From Alphaproteobacteria bacterium (lineage in GTDB: Bacteria > Pseudomonadota > Alphaproteobacteria > Micavibrionales > Micavibrionaceae), in the NCBI GenBank assembly GCA_020442475.1, contig JAGRKA010000006.1, forward strand, positions 1 to 64,000: a stretch of DNA of 64,000 nucleotides. The letters are read 5' to 3'. A model generated the notes under the pieces. That model was not told the DNA's origin. It saw nothing but the letters and a program-made list of their open reading frames with translations, and made no database searches. Positions 1 through 8,879 of this stretch are shown in pieces (the stretch's first letter is position 1; every line of letters begins with the position of its first letter). The translations under genes and the position numbers were made by a program.

Positions 1-62
1 TGCACTCTAACAGTGCTCAAAGAACCTTTGGAAAAGGCGTAAAAACTGGGCTTTCGGCCATA

Positions 63-89
63 GAAAAACCCGCCAAGCGGGGCGGGTTG
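63..89 (-). terminator. Intrinsic terminator of tRNA-Tyr
   Basis: On the minus strand a perfect 8-bp stem (AACCCGCC paired with GGCGGGTT, 6-nt loop) is followed directly by a run of five T. It lies just downstream of the tRNA-Tyr 3' end, as expected for a monocistronic tRNA transcript. Confidence 0.85.
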
Positions 90-98
90 TAAAATAAA

Positions 99-184
99 TG
101 GTGGAGGGAGCTGGATTCGAACCAGCGTAGACATAAGTCGGCAGATTTACAGTCTGCTGCCATTAACCACTCGGCCATCCCTCC
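99..184 (-). tRNA. tRNA-Tyr (anticodon GTA)
   Basis: Read on the minus strand, the segment begins GGAGGGATGGCCGAGTGG and ends with the matching acceptor strand CTCCCTCC followed by an encoded ACCA. The anticodon loop is ACTGTAAAT, giving anticodon GTA (tyrosine). The T loop is GGTTCGAATCC. The 86-nt length reflects a long (class II) variable arm, which is normal for bacterial tRNA-Tyr. It is divergent from rlmB and followed by an intrinsic terminator. Confidence 0.96.
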
Positions 185-254
185 ACAGGACTTTCGGCAG
201 AAAAGTTCGATATGAGAAGAAAAGAGATTTTGATTCCCATGTCAAGGGTGTAAT

Positions 255-1106
255 GTGCCTTTCATCATGAAAATAAACAAAAACAAACAAGATAATCCTT
301 CGCTATACGGATTTCACGCCGTCCGGGAGGCCTGGCTGAACCCGGAGCGAACCATCCACGCGCTCTATCTGACCGACCAGGCCAAAAGCGGTTTCGAACC
401 CGTCCTGCTTGAGGGAAAAAGGCGTGGCTTACGCCGCCAACCACCGATTATGCTCGATAAGCACAGGCTGGAAAAGATGCTTCCACAGGGCGCGGTCCAT
501 CAAGGCGTGGCCCTTGCCGCCTCACCGCCGGAAGAATACGCGCTACAGGACCTCATTATCCGAGCACATAGCCGCGAAGGGCGGACCGTCCTCCTGATGC
601 TTGATCAGGTTACGGACCCGCATAATGTCGGCGCAATTCTGCGGAGCGCCTGCGCTCTAGGAAGCGGCGGGGTGATCATGCAGCGTAAGCACGCGCCGCT
701 TTTAACGGGCGTACTGGCCAAGACGGCCTGTGGCGCGGTCGAGCATATCCCTGTTGCCTTTGAAACCAATCTCAGCCGCTCCATTGAAGCGCTAAAGGAT
801 GAAGGGTTCTTTATCTACGGTCTGGATGAGCGCGGCACCCGCACGATCGGAGAAATCACCTCTGGGCGCTCTGGTACCGGCGCCGCATCCGGCAGGCATA
901 AAGACAAAGACCTGCTGGCCGTACCGCCTAAAACACCCGTGCAGGAGAAAATACTCCTCGTTCTGGGCGCGGAGGGGGCCGGCATCCGTCATCTGGTACG
1001 GGAAAAATGCGACGAACTCGTGAGGCTGCCTACGGCTGAGCCGATCGCCAGCCTGAACGTCTCTAACGCCGCCGCCGTCGCGCTCTACGCATTGTTGCAG
1101 AAGTAG
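255..1106 (+). CDS. rlmB: 23S rRNA (guanosine-2'-O-)-methyltransferase RlmB-like (SpoU/TrmH family)
   Basis: This is a SpoU-family RNA 2'-O-methyltransferase, a cytoplasmic enzyme that transfers methyl from SAM to a ribose; RlmB acts on a guanosine of 23S rRNA. The three knot motifs are visible: LDQVTDPHNVGAILRSA near residue 117, VLGAEGAGIRHLV near 235 and SLNVSNAAAVALYALL at the C-terminus. The N-terminal part (LYGFHAVREAW) is the substrate-binding domain typical of RlmB rather than TrmL. The GTG at 255 has an AAGGG six bases upstream; the ATG at 267 is the alternative start. About 40 residues between motifs 1 and 2 (a Gly/Lys-rich stretch near residue 205) look longer than usual. The exact substrate is inferred from family resemblance. 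Confidence 0.9.
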   Translation: MPFIMKINKNKQDNPSLYGFHAVREAWLNPERTIHALYLTDQAKSGFEPVLLEGKRRGLRRQPPIMLDKHRLEKMLPQGAVHQGVALAASPPEEYALQDLIIRAHSREGRTVLLMLDQVTDPHNVGAILRSACALGSGGVIMQRKHAPLLTGVLAKTACGAVEHIPVAFETNLSRSIEALKDEGFFIYGLDERGTRTIGEITSGRSGTGAASGRHKDKDLLAVPPKTPVQEKILLVLGAEGAGIRHLVREKCDELVRLPTAEPIASLNVSNAAAVALYALLQK

Positions 1107-1113
1107 CTAACAG

Positions 1114-1662
1114 CTACCCTCTCAGGGCTAGAGCTATAAATACGGCAATGCTGTTAATGACGATAAAAACCGGGATCGAGAGCCAAGCGTACAGCTTACT
1201 CACGCCTTCACGCCGTTTCAAAAAACGTTCTTTTTTATCTTCATCCTGCATACGGTCCAATTTACGGGCTACGCTGACTAAGTGTAATAGATATAAGTCT
1301 TTACTTATAAAAGCAAAAACGATCCATATACCTGTCAACCCGGCTGACAAATTGGCATCGTAATAAGCTTCGGCAAAGCTCAGCGCCACCATCAAGACAA
1401 ATAATGCAAAAAAGGAAGAATAGAGCTTCCTGTATGCAGCCCAAACTAAGAAGGACAGCAAAGCAAGCCAGTTAAAAGCGCCTTTGACTTTCTTCTTTGG
1501 TTCGTTATTTACGATCCTGTCATACTGTGCAAGCCATAGCTCACGGTAGTGATCATAGTTTTCACCAATAATGCTCTTGATATCCTTACGGTTCAGAAAG
1601 TCCTCAAGATCTCCCCGTGTATTAAAACCTAAATTTTGATATTGTTTTTTATTCATAAACAT
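1114..1662 (-). CDS. DUF2628-like membrane protein
   Basis: A 182-residue protein with a soluble N-terminal part of about 60 residues (start NKKQYQNLGF) and about four hydrophobic segments near residues 63-79, 80-101, 109-130 and 157-180. The segment FNWLALLSFLVWAAYRKLY resembles the signature of DUF2628 proteins, small inner-membrane proteins of unknown function. A lysine-rich hydrophilic stretch (DEDKKERFLKRR) separates the last two segments. It ends 8 bp from the convergent rlmB. Two in-frame ATGs (1662 and 1656) could start it. No function can be given. Confidence 0.75.
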   Translation of the reverse strand: MFMNKKQYQNLGFNTRGDLEDFLNRKDIKSIIGENYDHYRELWLAQYDRIVNNEPKKKVKGAFNWLALLSFLVWAAYRKLYSSFFALFVLMVALSFAEAYYDANLSAGLTGIWIVFAFISKDLYLLHLVSVARKLDRMQDEDKKERFLKRREGVSKLYAWLSIPVFIVINSIAVFIALALRG

Positions 1663-1682
1663 ATAGCACTCTCCTGTTTACT

Positions 1683-4600
1683 CTACGCCGCAGCCTCATA
1701 CTGCTCTACAGCATCCGTACAGCGGTTGCACAGGCCTGAATCAACCTTCACTTCCGGCAGGACCTTCCAACAGCGCTGGCATTTATGGCCGGAAGCTTTA
1801 CGAATTTCGACAGAAAGAGGCGATCCGGCTTTCAACTCGACCTGTGAGGTGATGCATATATCAGACAATATCTCTTTCAGAGACTTCACCTGATCATCAT
1901 CCGTGGTGATCACGGGCAAAGCCTCAAGCGAGGAGCCAAGTTCCTTCGCGGCGCGGAGAGGCTCTATAGCTTCCATCACCGCCTTACGGACAACGTACAC
2001 AGCCTCCCATTTTGTAGCCAGAGCCTTATTCTCCCAACATGCGGGCACCTCCGGGAAGGTCCGCAGATGAACGCTTTCCACATCCTCGAACACGCCTTCG
2101 GGACGATGGGACCAGGCCTCTTCTGCCGTAAAGGACAGGATCGGCGCGAGCCACGCGCTCAGCCCGTTAAAGATCATAGCCATCACGGAGCGGGTGGCGC
2201 GGCGTTCGAAACTGTCCGGCGCATCGCAATAGAGACGATCCTTGCGGATATCGAAGTAAAAGGCCGAAAGATCCTGATTGCAGAACTCATGCAGAAGCTT
2301 GGCCATTTTGCCAAACTCATTCCTCTTGATACATTGTCGCAATTCTGCGTCTATTTCATAGAGACGGTGGAGAATAAGTTGCTCCAGCTCCGGCAATTGC
2401 GCGGGGTCGTCAAAAAACTCAACCATTTCCTCCTTTGTAAACCCATCAAGTGCGCCCAGCAAAAAGCGCAACGTATTCCGGATACGGCGGTAAAGATCAC
2501 CCGTGGATTTGAGTGTATCCTTGCCGATGCGGATATCCTCCGCATAATCGGTCGTCATGGTCCACAGGCGCAAAATGTCGGCCCCGTACTCCTCCATCAT
2601 CTTAAGTGGGTCCACAACATTGCCTAGAGATTTGGACATTTTATAGCCCTTCTCGTCCAGCACGAAACCATGGGTCAGCACGGTTTTATAAGGCGCCTGC
2701 CCCGCCTTCGTGCCACAGCTTTCCAGCAGCGAAGAGTGGAACCAGCCGCGATGCTGGTCGGAACCTTCGAGATACAGATCCGCCCTATCTACGCCCTCAT
2801 AACATGGCCACGTCTCAGAATCGCCCAGCACAAAAGCATGGGTCGAGCCGGATTCAAACCAGACATCCACAATGTCAAAAATTTGATCATAATCAGCAAC
2901 ATTGTAGCCACTGCCAAGGAAATCGGAGGCTGGACGCGACCACCAGCTATCAGACCCTTCCGCCTCGAAGAGATCGCCGATGCGGGTAAGAACCTCTGTA
3001 TCCCGTAAAATCTCGCCCGTTTCCTTATGAACAAACAGTGCGATCGGCACACCCCAAGCCCGCTGACGCGAAATACACCAGTCCGGACGGTTTTCGATCA
3101 TCGCCGTAATACGCGCTTGCCCCTTCGCGGGAAGCCATGTGGTTTCCTTGATAGCACTCAAGGCTTTTTTGCGAAGTTCCAGCGCATTATCCATCGCGAC
3201 AAACCATTGCGGGGTCGTGCGGAAAATCACCGGCGCCTTGGAGCGCCAGCTATGCGGGTAATCATGCTTCACGGAGCCTTTGGCGAGTAATTTCCCGACC
3301 TCGTTCAACGCCTTAATGACCGCAAAGTTCCCATCCCCGAGCTTCCCGTCCTGCGTATAGACTTCAAGACCTGCAAAAAGCGGAACCTTATCCCGGAATT
3401 TGCCGTCATCCGCGACATTGTCTGTGATTTCTATTTTTGGTTTATTCCAGTTTTGCTGGACCTTTGGATCTAGCCTCGGATCATCAGGATTATCAAGATG
3501 CTGGCCCCTAAAATAATTTTCATACACCACTAAATTAAAGTCGTCCTGCCCGTGGCCCGGCGCGATGTGGACAAAGCCCGTTCCGTCCTCATCCGTGACA
3601 AAATCTCCGGCCAGTAATGGCACATCGAAATCGTATATGCTTTCTCCTTCTGCCGTCATTCCGGCGGAAGCCGGAATCCATTTTGCCTCCGTCTCACCCT
3701 CTATGGATCCCGGCGTTTGCCGGGATGACGCTTTGAGGTACCCGCGCAAAGGGTGCGCGCAGACCGTCCCTGAAAGCTCAGCGCCGTTGATCGTTCCAAG
3801 CAACTCCCAGCTCTCAATTTTTGCCGTTTCCCTGACCTTATCCGCAAGAGAGGTCGCCAGAACAATCTTATCGCCGGGTTTTGCACTACTTCCCTCAGCG
3901 ACTTCACTTACTTCAAACACGCCGTACTCAATATCCTCGCCGAACGCAATCGCGCGGTTAGAGGGCAGCGTCCAGGGCGTTGTCGTCCAGATGAGAACAT
4001 CCGCGCCTTCCAGCAAAGGATTTGCCGTTTGTATGATCGGAAACTTCACCCAGACCGTCACCGATTTATGCTCCCGGTACTCGACTTCCGCCTCGGCCAG
4101 CGCGGTTTTTTCAACCGTGGACCACATGACGGGCTTCACGCCCTTATACAGGCCGCCATTTTCGACGAATTTATGGATTTCGCGCACGATCCGCCCTTCG
4201 GCCCTGTTCGTCATGGTCAGGTAAGGGTGCGTCCAGTCCCCGGTTACGCCGAGGCGCTGAAACTGCGCGCTTTGCGTCTCCACCCACCCGCGCGCAAAGG
4301 CGCGGCATTCTTCGCGAAACACAAGCGGATCAACATCGTCCTTGTCCTTGCCGACCTCGCGGTATTTCTCCTCGATCTTCCATTCAATCGGCAGACCATG
4401 ACAATCCCAGCCCGGCACGTACGGCGCGTCATAACCCGCCATTTGCCATGATTTCACCACGACGTCCTTGAGGATTTTATTCAGCGCATGCCCCATATGG
4501 ATATTACCATTGGCATAGGGCGGGCCGTCATGCAGGATTTTCTTGTCACGCCCCTTTGAGGCCTCCCGAATTTTGGCGTACAGATCCATCGCCTGCCATT

Positions 4601-4715
4601 TTTGGACGATTTCCGGCTCTTTCTGCGGCAAACCGCCCCGCATAGGAAAATCCGTTTTCGGCAGAAAAACCGTATCTTTGTACAAATCGGCTTTGTCGTT
4701 TTGATCGTTACTCAT
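1683..4715 (-). CDS. ileS: Isoleucyl-tRNA synthetase with an embedded palindromic repeat
   Basis: Class I aminoacyl-tRNA synthetase that charges tRNA-Ile in the cytoplasm. Seen in the sequence: the HIGH-type motif ([12 protein letters not shown]), the KMSKS loop ([10 protein letters not shown]), the editing-domain segments [12 protein letters not shown] and [13 protein letters not shown], and a C-terminal zinc-binding CQRCW...CNRC module. The ATG at 4715 (MSNDQNDK) has GAGCAGG upstream and gives 1010 residues; an ORF extension to 4757 is less likely. Residues about 326-360, between HPLRG and YDFDVPLL in the CP1 editing domain, are an extra block that coincides with a palindromic DNA repeat (3654-3730). 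The frame stays open through it, so the protein probably carries the insertion. It follows ribF and the AEC gene on the same strand. Confidence 0.96.
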   Translation of the reverse strand: MSNDQNDKADLYKDTVFLPKTDFPMRGGLPQKEPEIVQKWQAMDLYAKIREASKGRDKKILHDGPPYANGNIHMGHALNKILKDVVVKSWQMAGYDAPYVPGWDCHGLPIEWKIEEKYREVGKDKDDVDPLVFREECRAFARGWVETQSAQFQRLGVTGDWTHPYLTMTNRAEGRIVREIHKFVENGGLYKGVKPVMWSTVEKTALAEAEVEYREHKSVTVWVKFPIIQTANPLLEGADVLIWTTTPWTLPSNRAIAFGEDIEYGVFEVSEVAEGSSAKPGDKIVLATSLADKVRETAKIESWELLGTINGAELSGTVCAHPLRGYLKASSRQTPGSIEGETEAKWIPASAGMTAEGESIYDFDVPLLAGDFVTDEDGTGFVHIAPGHGQDDFNLVVYENYFRGQHLDNPDDPRLDPKVQQNWNKPKIEITDNVADDGKFRDKVPLFAGLEVYTQDGKLGDGNFAVIKALNEVGKLLAKGSVKHDYPHSWRSKAPVIFRTTPQWFVAMDNALELRKKALSAIKETTWLPAKGQARITAMIENRPDWCISRQRAWGVPIALFVHKETGEILRDTEVLTRIGDLFEAEGSDSWWSRPASDFLGSGYNVADYDQIFDIVDVWFESGSTHAFVLGDSETWPCYEGVDRADLYLEGSDQHRGWFHSSLLESCGTKAGQAPYKTVLTHGFVLDEKGYKMSKSLGNVVDPLKMMEEYGADILRLWTMTTDYAEDIRIGKDTLKSTGDLYRRIRNTLRFLLGALDGFTKEEMVEFFDDPAQLPELEQLILHRLYEIDAELRQCIKRNEFGKMAKLLHEFCNQDLSAFYFDIRKDRLYCDAPDSFERRATRSVMAMIFNGLSAWLAPILSFTAEEAWSHRPEGVFEDVESVHLRTFPEVPACWENKALATKWEAVYVVRKAVMEAIEPLRAAKELGSSLEALPVITTDDDQVKSLKEILSDICITSQVELKAGSPLSVEIRKASGHKCQRCWKVLPEVKVDSGLCNRCTDAVEQYEAAA
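3654..3730. repeat. Palindromic dispersed repeat (CGTCAT...ATGACG family) inside ileS
   Basis: The 77-bp segment starts CGTCATTCCGGCGGAAGCC and ends GTTTGCCGGGATGACG. Each half forms its own hairpin (TTCCGGC...GCCGGAA and TCCCGGC...GCCGGGA) and the ends are inverted copies (CGTCAT/ATGACG). Translated on the ileS strand it gives the peptide WIPASAGMT and flanking residues, a peptide known from this kind of repeat in other genomes. Related ends occur at 52807-52834 and 54909-55012. Confidence 0.85.
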
Positions 4716-4793
4716 GGCCTGCTCTTCAATCATGGCTGTTATGCACAAACCCTGCAATCTATAGAAATAGATAAAAAGTACAAGCGCTTCCGT

Positions 4794-5717
4794 TTAAAAC
4801 AGGCCGCTCAGCACCAGAAAGGCCGGGATATAGACCAGTGCTAAAATTGTCCCAAGCAGGACAGTTGTTGCGGCTTTTTCGGGATTCAGATTGAGCTTCG
4901 CCGCATAGGCCGTCACATTGGCCGCAGGCGGGACGATCGCCATGAGCATGAGCATCTTGTGAATTTCCGGCTCGAAGGCCTGTGTAACAGACCGGTCGAA
5001 GAGCACGATCATGAAAGCTAAGAGCGGCCAGAGGATAAACTGCCCGGCAAAGACCAGCGCGATAAATCTTGGTACAATCACAAGCTTCGGCGCTTTGGAC
5101 AAAGACCCGCCGACAAGCATCATCCCGATGACAATATAGGCGCCTTTGAAATAGGCCCAGTACGGATCAAGCGCAGCGGGCAAAGGCAGTCTCATAAAAT
5201 TCACGGCCAGCCCCAGAAAGACAGCGTACAAGGTCGGAAAACGCAAAACCCTCAGCATGCTTTCCTTGGGGCTGAAATGGCTGCGGTTGGCGATATAATA
5301 TAAAATTGTGGCCTCATAAAATAATCCGCCAAGCAGCATAAAAATATAAACACCCGTCCATACAGGCGGCAGCAAGAGAATGACAAGCGGCAAACCGAAA
5401 TAGCCGGTATTGGACGCTCCGGCACACATCGCCAGCAAATTCGCCCGTTTATCGGGATAAACGCGCCGGCCAATTTTCAAGAAGAGCAGCGTCACGCTCG
5501 TATAGAGTATAAAAGCGACAAAGGGGAGCGCCGCATAAGCAGGTTTAAACTCCAGCGTCGCAACATAGTAAAAGGAAACAAACGGGACAATCACATAGAT
5601 CGCAAGACCAGCCAAAGACTCCCGCTCCACCCCGTAAAACCGCCCGGCGACCCAGCCCAGCGCGATGAGGCCGTACAGAGGCGCAATACTTGACAAAAGT
5701 GTCAGGAAAACATCCAC
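4794..5717 (-). CDS. AEC-family (auxin efflux carrier-like) permease
   Basis: A 307-residue polytopic inner-membrane protein with about ten hydrophobic segments, starting LTLLSSIAPLYGLIALGWVAG. The C-terminal part carries IVPPAANVTAYAAKLN, typical of the AEC family (PF03547), and the central GASNTGYFGLPL resembles the family's conserved Asn/Gly region. Family members export or import small organic anions, but the substrate here cannot be told. It lies between ribF (6 bp upstream) and ileS, so it is probably cotranscribed with them; most genomes have no permease at that point. Confidence 0.85.
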   Translation of the reverse strand: MDVFLTLLSSIAPLYGLIALGWVAGRFYGVERESLAGLAIYVIVPFVSFYYVATLEFKPAYAALPFVAFILYTSVTLLFLKIGRRVYPDKRANLLAMCAGASNTGYFGLPLVILLLPPVWTGVYIFMLLGGLFYEATILYYIANRSHFSPKESMLRVLRFPTLYAVFLGLAVNFMRLPLPAALDPYWAYFKGAYIVIGMMLVGGSLSKAPKLVIVPRFIALVFAGQFILWPLLAFMIVLFDRSVTQAFEPEIHKMLMLMAIVPPAANVTAYAAKLNLNPEKAATTVLLGTILALVYIPAFLVLSGLF

Positions 5718-5723
5718 GATGTA

Positions 5724-6647
5724 CTACACTCCCGCCAGCAGCGTACGCGCCTGCGCACAATCGCTTTCCATCTGGGCGATCAGGGCCTCCAGCGAATCGA
5801 ACTTGGCTTCACCCCGCAAATAATAGACGGGCTGTACGCGTAGAGTTTTGCCGTAAATATCTTCGTCAAAATCAAAGATATGCGTCTCAAGCTGCGCTGT
5901 TTCAACTTCAAACATCGGGCGGATACCGATATTCGCCGCACCTTGATACCAGCAGTCCTCACCCTGCACGCAGGCCCGAACGGCATACACGCCATAAGCC
6001 GGGTGGAGCGTATCGCCCAAAGCCGTGTTGGCGGTGGGAAAACCAAGTTCATGCCCGCGCCGGTCGCCTTTTATGACCTCACCCCTGATTTCCCAATCCC
6101 AGCCTAAAAGCGCGTTGGCCTCCTCTATTTTCCCATGGCGCAAAGCCTGCCGGATACGGCTGGACGATATCGCGGCGCCAGCCTCATCGGCGATCTCTTC
6201 AACGATTGTCACGGGCAAGCCCGCCGCTTCGATATCGGCAGGCACGCCCTTACGCAACTGCCCAAAACGGAAATCGTAACCAACAACGATATGAGAGGCG
6301 TCCAACCCCGCGATTAAAACATGCTGTATAAAATCAGCGGCACTCCGGCTTGCGAAATCCCAGTTAAAGGGTAGGGAAAACAAAATATCCGTCCCTGCTA
6401 GCTCAAGCCGCCAAGCCTTCACAGATTCCGGCGTAATGCGTGAAGGTGGCGTATCGGGCTGAAACAGGCGGTGAGGGTGCGGTTCGAATGTCAGGACACC
6501 AAGAGGTACACCCTTTTTTTCGGCTATGGCTTGCCCCTTTTCGAGCAGCGCCAGATGCCCCCGATGTACGCCGTCAAAATTTCCGATGACCAGAACTGCA
6601 CCGCGTCCCTTGGAAGGGATATCCGCGTATGTGTTAAAAACTTTCAT
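5724..6647 (-). CDS. ribF: Bifunctional riboflavin kinase / FAD synthetase
   Basis: Converts riboflavin to FMN and then FAD in the cytoplasm. The N-terminal nucleotidyltransferase domain shows GNFDGVHRGHLALL near residue 23 (with the HxGH-type motif), and SSSRIRQALRHGKIEEA near residue 165. The C-terminal riboflavin kinase domain carries GDRRGHELGFPTAN near residue 195 with the PTAN metal site, and ends in a helical LEALIAQMESDCAQAR stretch. The length of 307 is normal. First gene of a ribF-AEC-ileS minus-strand group, divergent from the bufferin operon across about 165 bp. Confidence 0.95.
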   Translation of the reverse strand: MKVFNTYADIPSKGRGAVLVIGNFDGVHRGHLALLEKGQAIAEKKGVPLGVLTFEPHPHRLFQPDTPPSRITPESVKAWRLELAGTDILFSLPFNWDFASRSAADFIQHVLIAGLDASHIVVGYDFRFGQLRKGVPADIEAAGLPVTIVEEIADEAGAAISSSRIRQALRHGKIEEANALLGWDWEIRGEVIKGDRRGHELGFPTANTALGDTLHPAYGVYAVRACVQGEDCWYQGAANIGIRPMFEVETAQLETHIFDFDEDIYGKTLRVQPVYYLRGEAKFDSLEALIAQMESDCAQARTLLAGV

Positions 6648-6716
6648 AACCCGCTCGGTAAAGCCTGATTTTAATTTCAGCCCCTATTGAGGGACTACTC
6701 TTTTATACAGAAATGT

Positions 6717-6742
6717 GTAACTATCCGCAGACTGCGTTCGAA
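6717..6742 (+). promoter_or_regulatory. Candidate ECF sigma-F-type promoter of the bufferin operon
   Basis: GTAACT at 6717-6722 is followed after exactly 16 bases by CGAA at 6739-6742. The Caulobacter sigma-F promoter pattern, as I recall it, is GTAACC-N16-CGAA, so this differs at one base. It sits in the only intergenic region before bufA, leaving a leader of roughly 65 nt. The assignment is inference from pattern and context; no sigma factor gene is in the window. Confidence 0.55.
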
Positions 6743-6813
6743 CTTACAATGACACAAGGGACACCCCCTTACAACCAGTACAACTCTTGAAACCCTATGG
6801 AGGAACAAAAATC

Positions 6814-7152
6814 ATGGTTTCTAAAAAGACTGTAAATACATTGCTCGCCGGTGCCATTGCTTTCACAATCGCTGGAGCTGCCGCATCCGCTCAGGCTTCC
6901 GGGGACATGGAAGGCAAGGAAAAGTGCTTTGGCGTTGTTAAAGCCGGGCATAATGATTGTGGTAATGCAGGGAAAACCCATTCCTGCGCAGGAATGGCCA
7001 GTGTTGACGGCGGCAGCGACGAATGGGTTGCCCTGCCCGAAGGCACCTGTGAAAAGCTTGTTGGCGGTTCACTCGAAGCTCACGCTGGAGACGGTGAAGA
7101 AGCACATGACGTGGTAGAGGGTCAAAACGCGGATCACGGCGCAAGCCACTAA
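6814..7152 (+). CDS. bufA: Bufferin precursor peptide (DUF2282, BufA1-like)
   Basis: A 112-residue precursor of a ribosomally made, post-translationally modified metallophore of the bufferin class. It has a signal peptide (hydrophobic residues 8-27, AQAS cleavage region) and then the DUF2282 core with four cysteines at residues 38, 49, 58 and 79 in the contexts EKCFG, NDCG, HSCAG and GTCEK. In characterised bufferins the cysteines are modified by the MNIO partner and the periplasmic product binds copper. The C-terminal tail after residue 85 is rich in His, Asp and Glu, an unusual addition. The ATG at 6814 has GGAGG about 10 bases upstream. First gene of bufA-B-C-D; bufB starts 7 bp later. Confidence 0.9.
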   Translation: MVSKKTVNTLLAGAIAFTIAGAAASAQASGDMEGKEKCFGVVKAGHNDCGNAGKTHSCAGMASVDGGSDEWVALPEGTCEKLVGGSLEAHAGDGEEAHDVVEGQNADHGASH

Positions 7153-7159
7153 GCCATCA

Positions 7160-8062
7160 ATGGGGCGCTCTCCATTACAAGGCGAAAACGCCTCTTCGTT
7201 CCCACCGGCTCAACCTCCTTCCGAGCCGGTGGGAATAGGCCTACGCTACCCTTATTACGAAGAAATCCTGACAACGGACCTTCCGCTTGGATGGCTTGAA
7301 GTCCATCCTGAGAATTATTTCGGCGGCGGCGTTCACCGGTATTTTCTTGGAAAGGTCCGAGAAAAACACCAGATCAGTCTGCATGGAATCGGCTTATCTT
7401 TAGGCTCGGATCAACCTGTACGTGAAGACCATCTTCGCCAGTTCAAAGAGTTGATTGAGCTGTACGCACCCTTTAACGTCTCCGACCATGCCTCTTGGAG
7501 TGCAAGCGGTAACGCCCATCTAAACGATCTTTTGCCCTTGCCCTACACGCAGGAAAGCCTTGACCGGCTTGCCCGGAATGTCGAACGGACGCAAAACTAT
7601 TTTGGTCGCCGCATTCTGGTTGAAAACCCCTCGACCTATCTCGCCTTTAGCGGCAATGAGATGCATGAAGATGCCTTTATGAATGCGCTGGCAGAGATGA
7701 CAGGCTGCAGAATTTTGCTGGATATCAATAATATATACGTACAGGCTCACAATCATGGCTACGATGCGTACGCTTATATCGATACAATCGAAACACGCTA
7801 TATTGGGGAATTCCATCTGGCCGGACATATAGAGCGTGAAGCTGGTAAACGTACGCTTTTAATCGATACGCACTCTCGCCCTGTCAAAGATGATGTATGG
7901 AATTTGTATGCTTATGCACTTCGCCGCCACGGCATTATCCCAACTTTGATAGAATGGGATCAGGATTTTCCAAGCCTCGATACACTTGTTGGAGAAGCAC
8001 AGAAGGCACGGGCGCTTATTCAAAGCGCAACCGAAACGGAGATTTCGGATGCGGCTGAATGA
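7160..8062 (+). CDS. bufB: MNIO-family peptide-modifying enzyme (DUF692, BufB)
   Basis: DUF692 proteins are multinuclear non-heme iron-dependent oxidases that modify cysteines of partner peptides, here presumably BufA. The TIM-barrel metal-site motifs are visible: LHGIGLSLGS near residue 74, SDHASWS near 111, VENPSTY near 153, LLDINNIYVQAHNHG near 185, FHLAGH near 217, DTHSRPV near 235 and IEWDQDFPS near 263. The length of 300 is normal apart from a proline-rich N-terminus of about 20 residues before GIGLRYPYY; no clear ribosome-binding site precedes the ATG at 7160, so a later start is possible. It overlaps bufC by 14 bp, which suggests coupled translation. Confidence 0.92.
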   Translation: MGRSPLQGENASSFPPAQPPSEPVGIGLRYPYYEEILTTDLPLGWLEVHPENYFGGGVHRYFLGKVREKHQISLHGIGLSLGSDQPVREDHLRQFKELIELYAPFNVSDHASWSASGNAHLNDLLPLPYTQESLDRLARNVERTQNYFGRRILVENPSTYLAFSGNEMHEDAFMNALAEMTGCRILLDINNIYVQAHNHGYDAYAYIDTIETRYIGEFHLAGHIEREAGKRTLLIDTHSRPVKDDVWNLYAYALRRHGIIPTLIEWDQDFPSLDTLVGEAQKARALIQSATETEISDAAE

Positions 8063-8840
8063 CGTACAGGCCCGTTTCAAGGAGATAATGCTGGACCACC
8101 CGGACGCACTTCGAACGCCCGGTGACGATTTCGCTGCCCTATTCACCGCCGGAGATATACCTTTGCCCGCCCGCCTGAGCGTTTACCGCAATAATATTGT
8201 CGGGTCCTTGACCGATGTTATGGTTGCGGGTTTCCCGCTGATTGATAATCTGGTCGGGCGGGCCTTCATGGAAAAAATGGCGCGGAGCTTTATCCTCGAA
8301 AACCCGCCGCAAAACGGATGTCTCAACCTGTACGGCGAAGGATTCGAACATTTCATAGAGCGCTTCGAACCGGCAAAAAGCCTGCCCTATCTGGCGGATG
8401 TCGCCCGGCTGGAGATCGCGCTGAACGCCGCTTATTATGCGCCGGATGACACACCGCTCCCCCCGGACGCTCTCGCACGGATTGCCGCGGACTCTCTGGC
8501 TGAAACAATTCTTCTCCCGCGCAAGGCCGTACGTCTTATCACCTCTCCCTATCCGCTTGAAAAAATACGTGATTTTTGCCTTTCCAGCAACAAAGACAGG
8601 GCGGAAACGCTTGATATTTCAACAGGCGGATGCCACCTCCTGATAGACCGCCCGGCACTGGATGTACGTGTATCGACCTTACAGAAGAGCGAATACACCT
8701 TCCTTTCAGACCTGCTTGCCGGGCAAACTCTGGGGGCGGCGCTTGAACATACGCTCACCCTTGATGAAACATTTGATGTTCACAACGCACTTCAAAGATT
8801 TTTCACGCTTGAGGCGTTTTCAGCCATAAACCCGAAATAA
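8049..8840 (+). CDS. bufC: BufC-like partner protein (DUF2063 / HvfC family)
   Basis: A 263-residue protein of the DUF2063 family, the usual partner of DUF692 enzymes; such partners are thought to recognise and present the precursor. The N-terminal domain shows RLSVYRNNIVGSLTDVM and GFPLIDNLVGRAFMEKMA near residues 38-75, the hallmark of the family. The C-terminal half is less conserved and ends in a predicted helix-rich stretch. I chose the ATG at 8049 because GGAG lies just upstream and because it overlaps bufB by only 14 bp; the frame is open further upstream from a TTG at 7986. Confidence 0.88.
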   Translation: MRLNDVQARFKEIMLDHPDALRTPGDDFAALFTAGDIPLPARLSVYRNNIVGSLTDVMVAGFPLIDNLVGRAFMEKMARSFILENPPQNGCLNLYGEGFEHFIERFEPAKSLPYLADVARLEIALNAAYYAPDDTPLPPDALARIAADSLAETILLPRKAVRLITSPYPLEKIRDFCLSSNKDRAETLDISTGGCHLLIDRPALDVRVSTLQKSEYTFLSDLLAGQTLGAALEHTLTLDETFDVHNALQRFFTLEAFSAINPK

Positions 8841-8879
8841 CCCTTTAGGAGCAAACAGCTATCAAGTCAGGAGTTTACC

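Noticed and set aside
2067-2627. 186-residue open frame on the plus strand
   Set aside because: Antisense to ileS with no motif; a shadow of the real gene.
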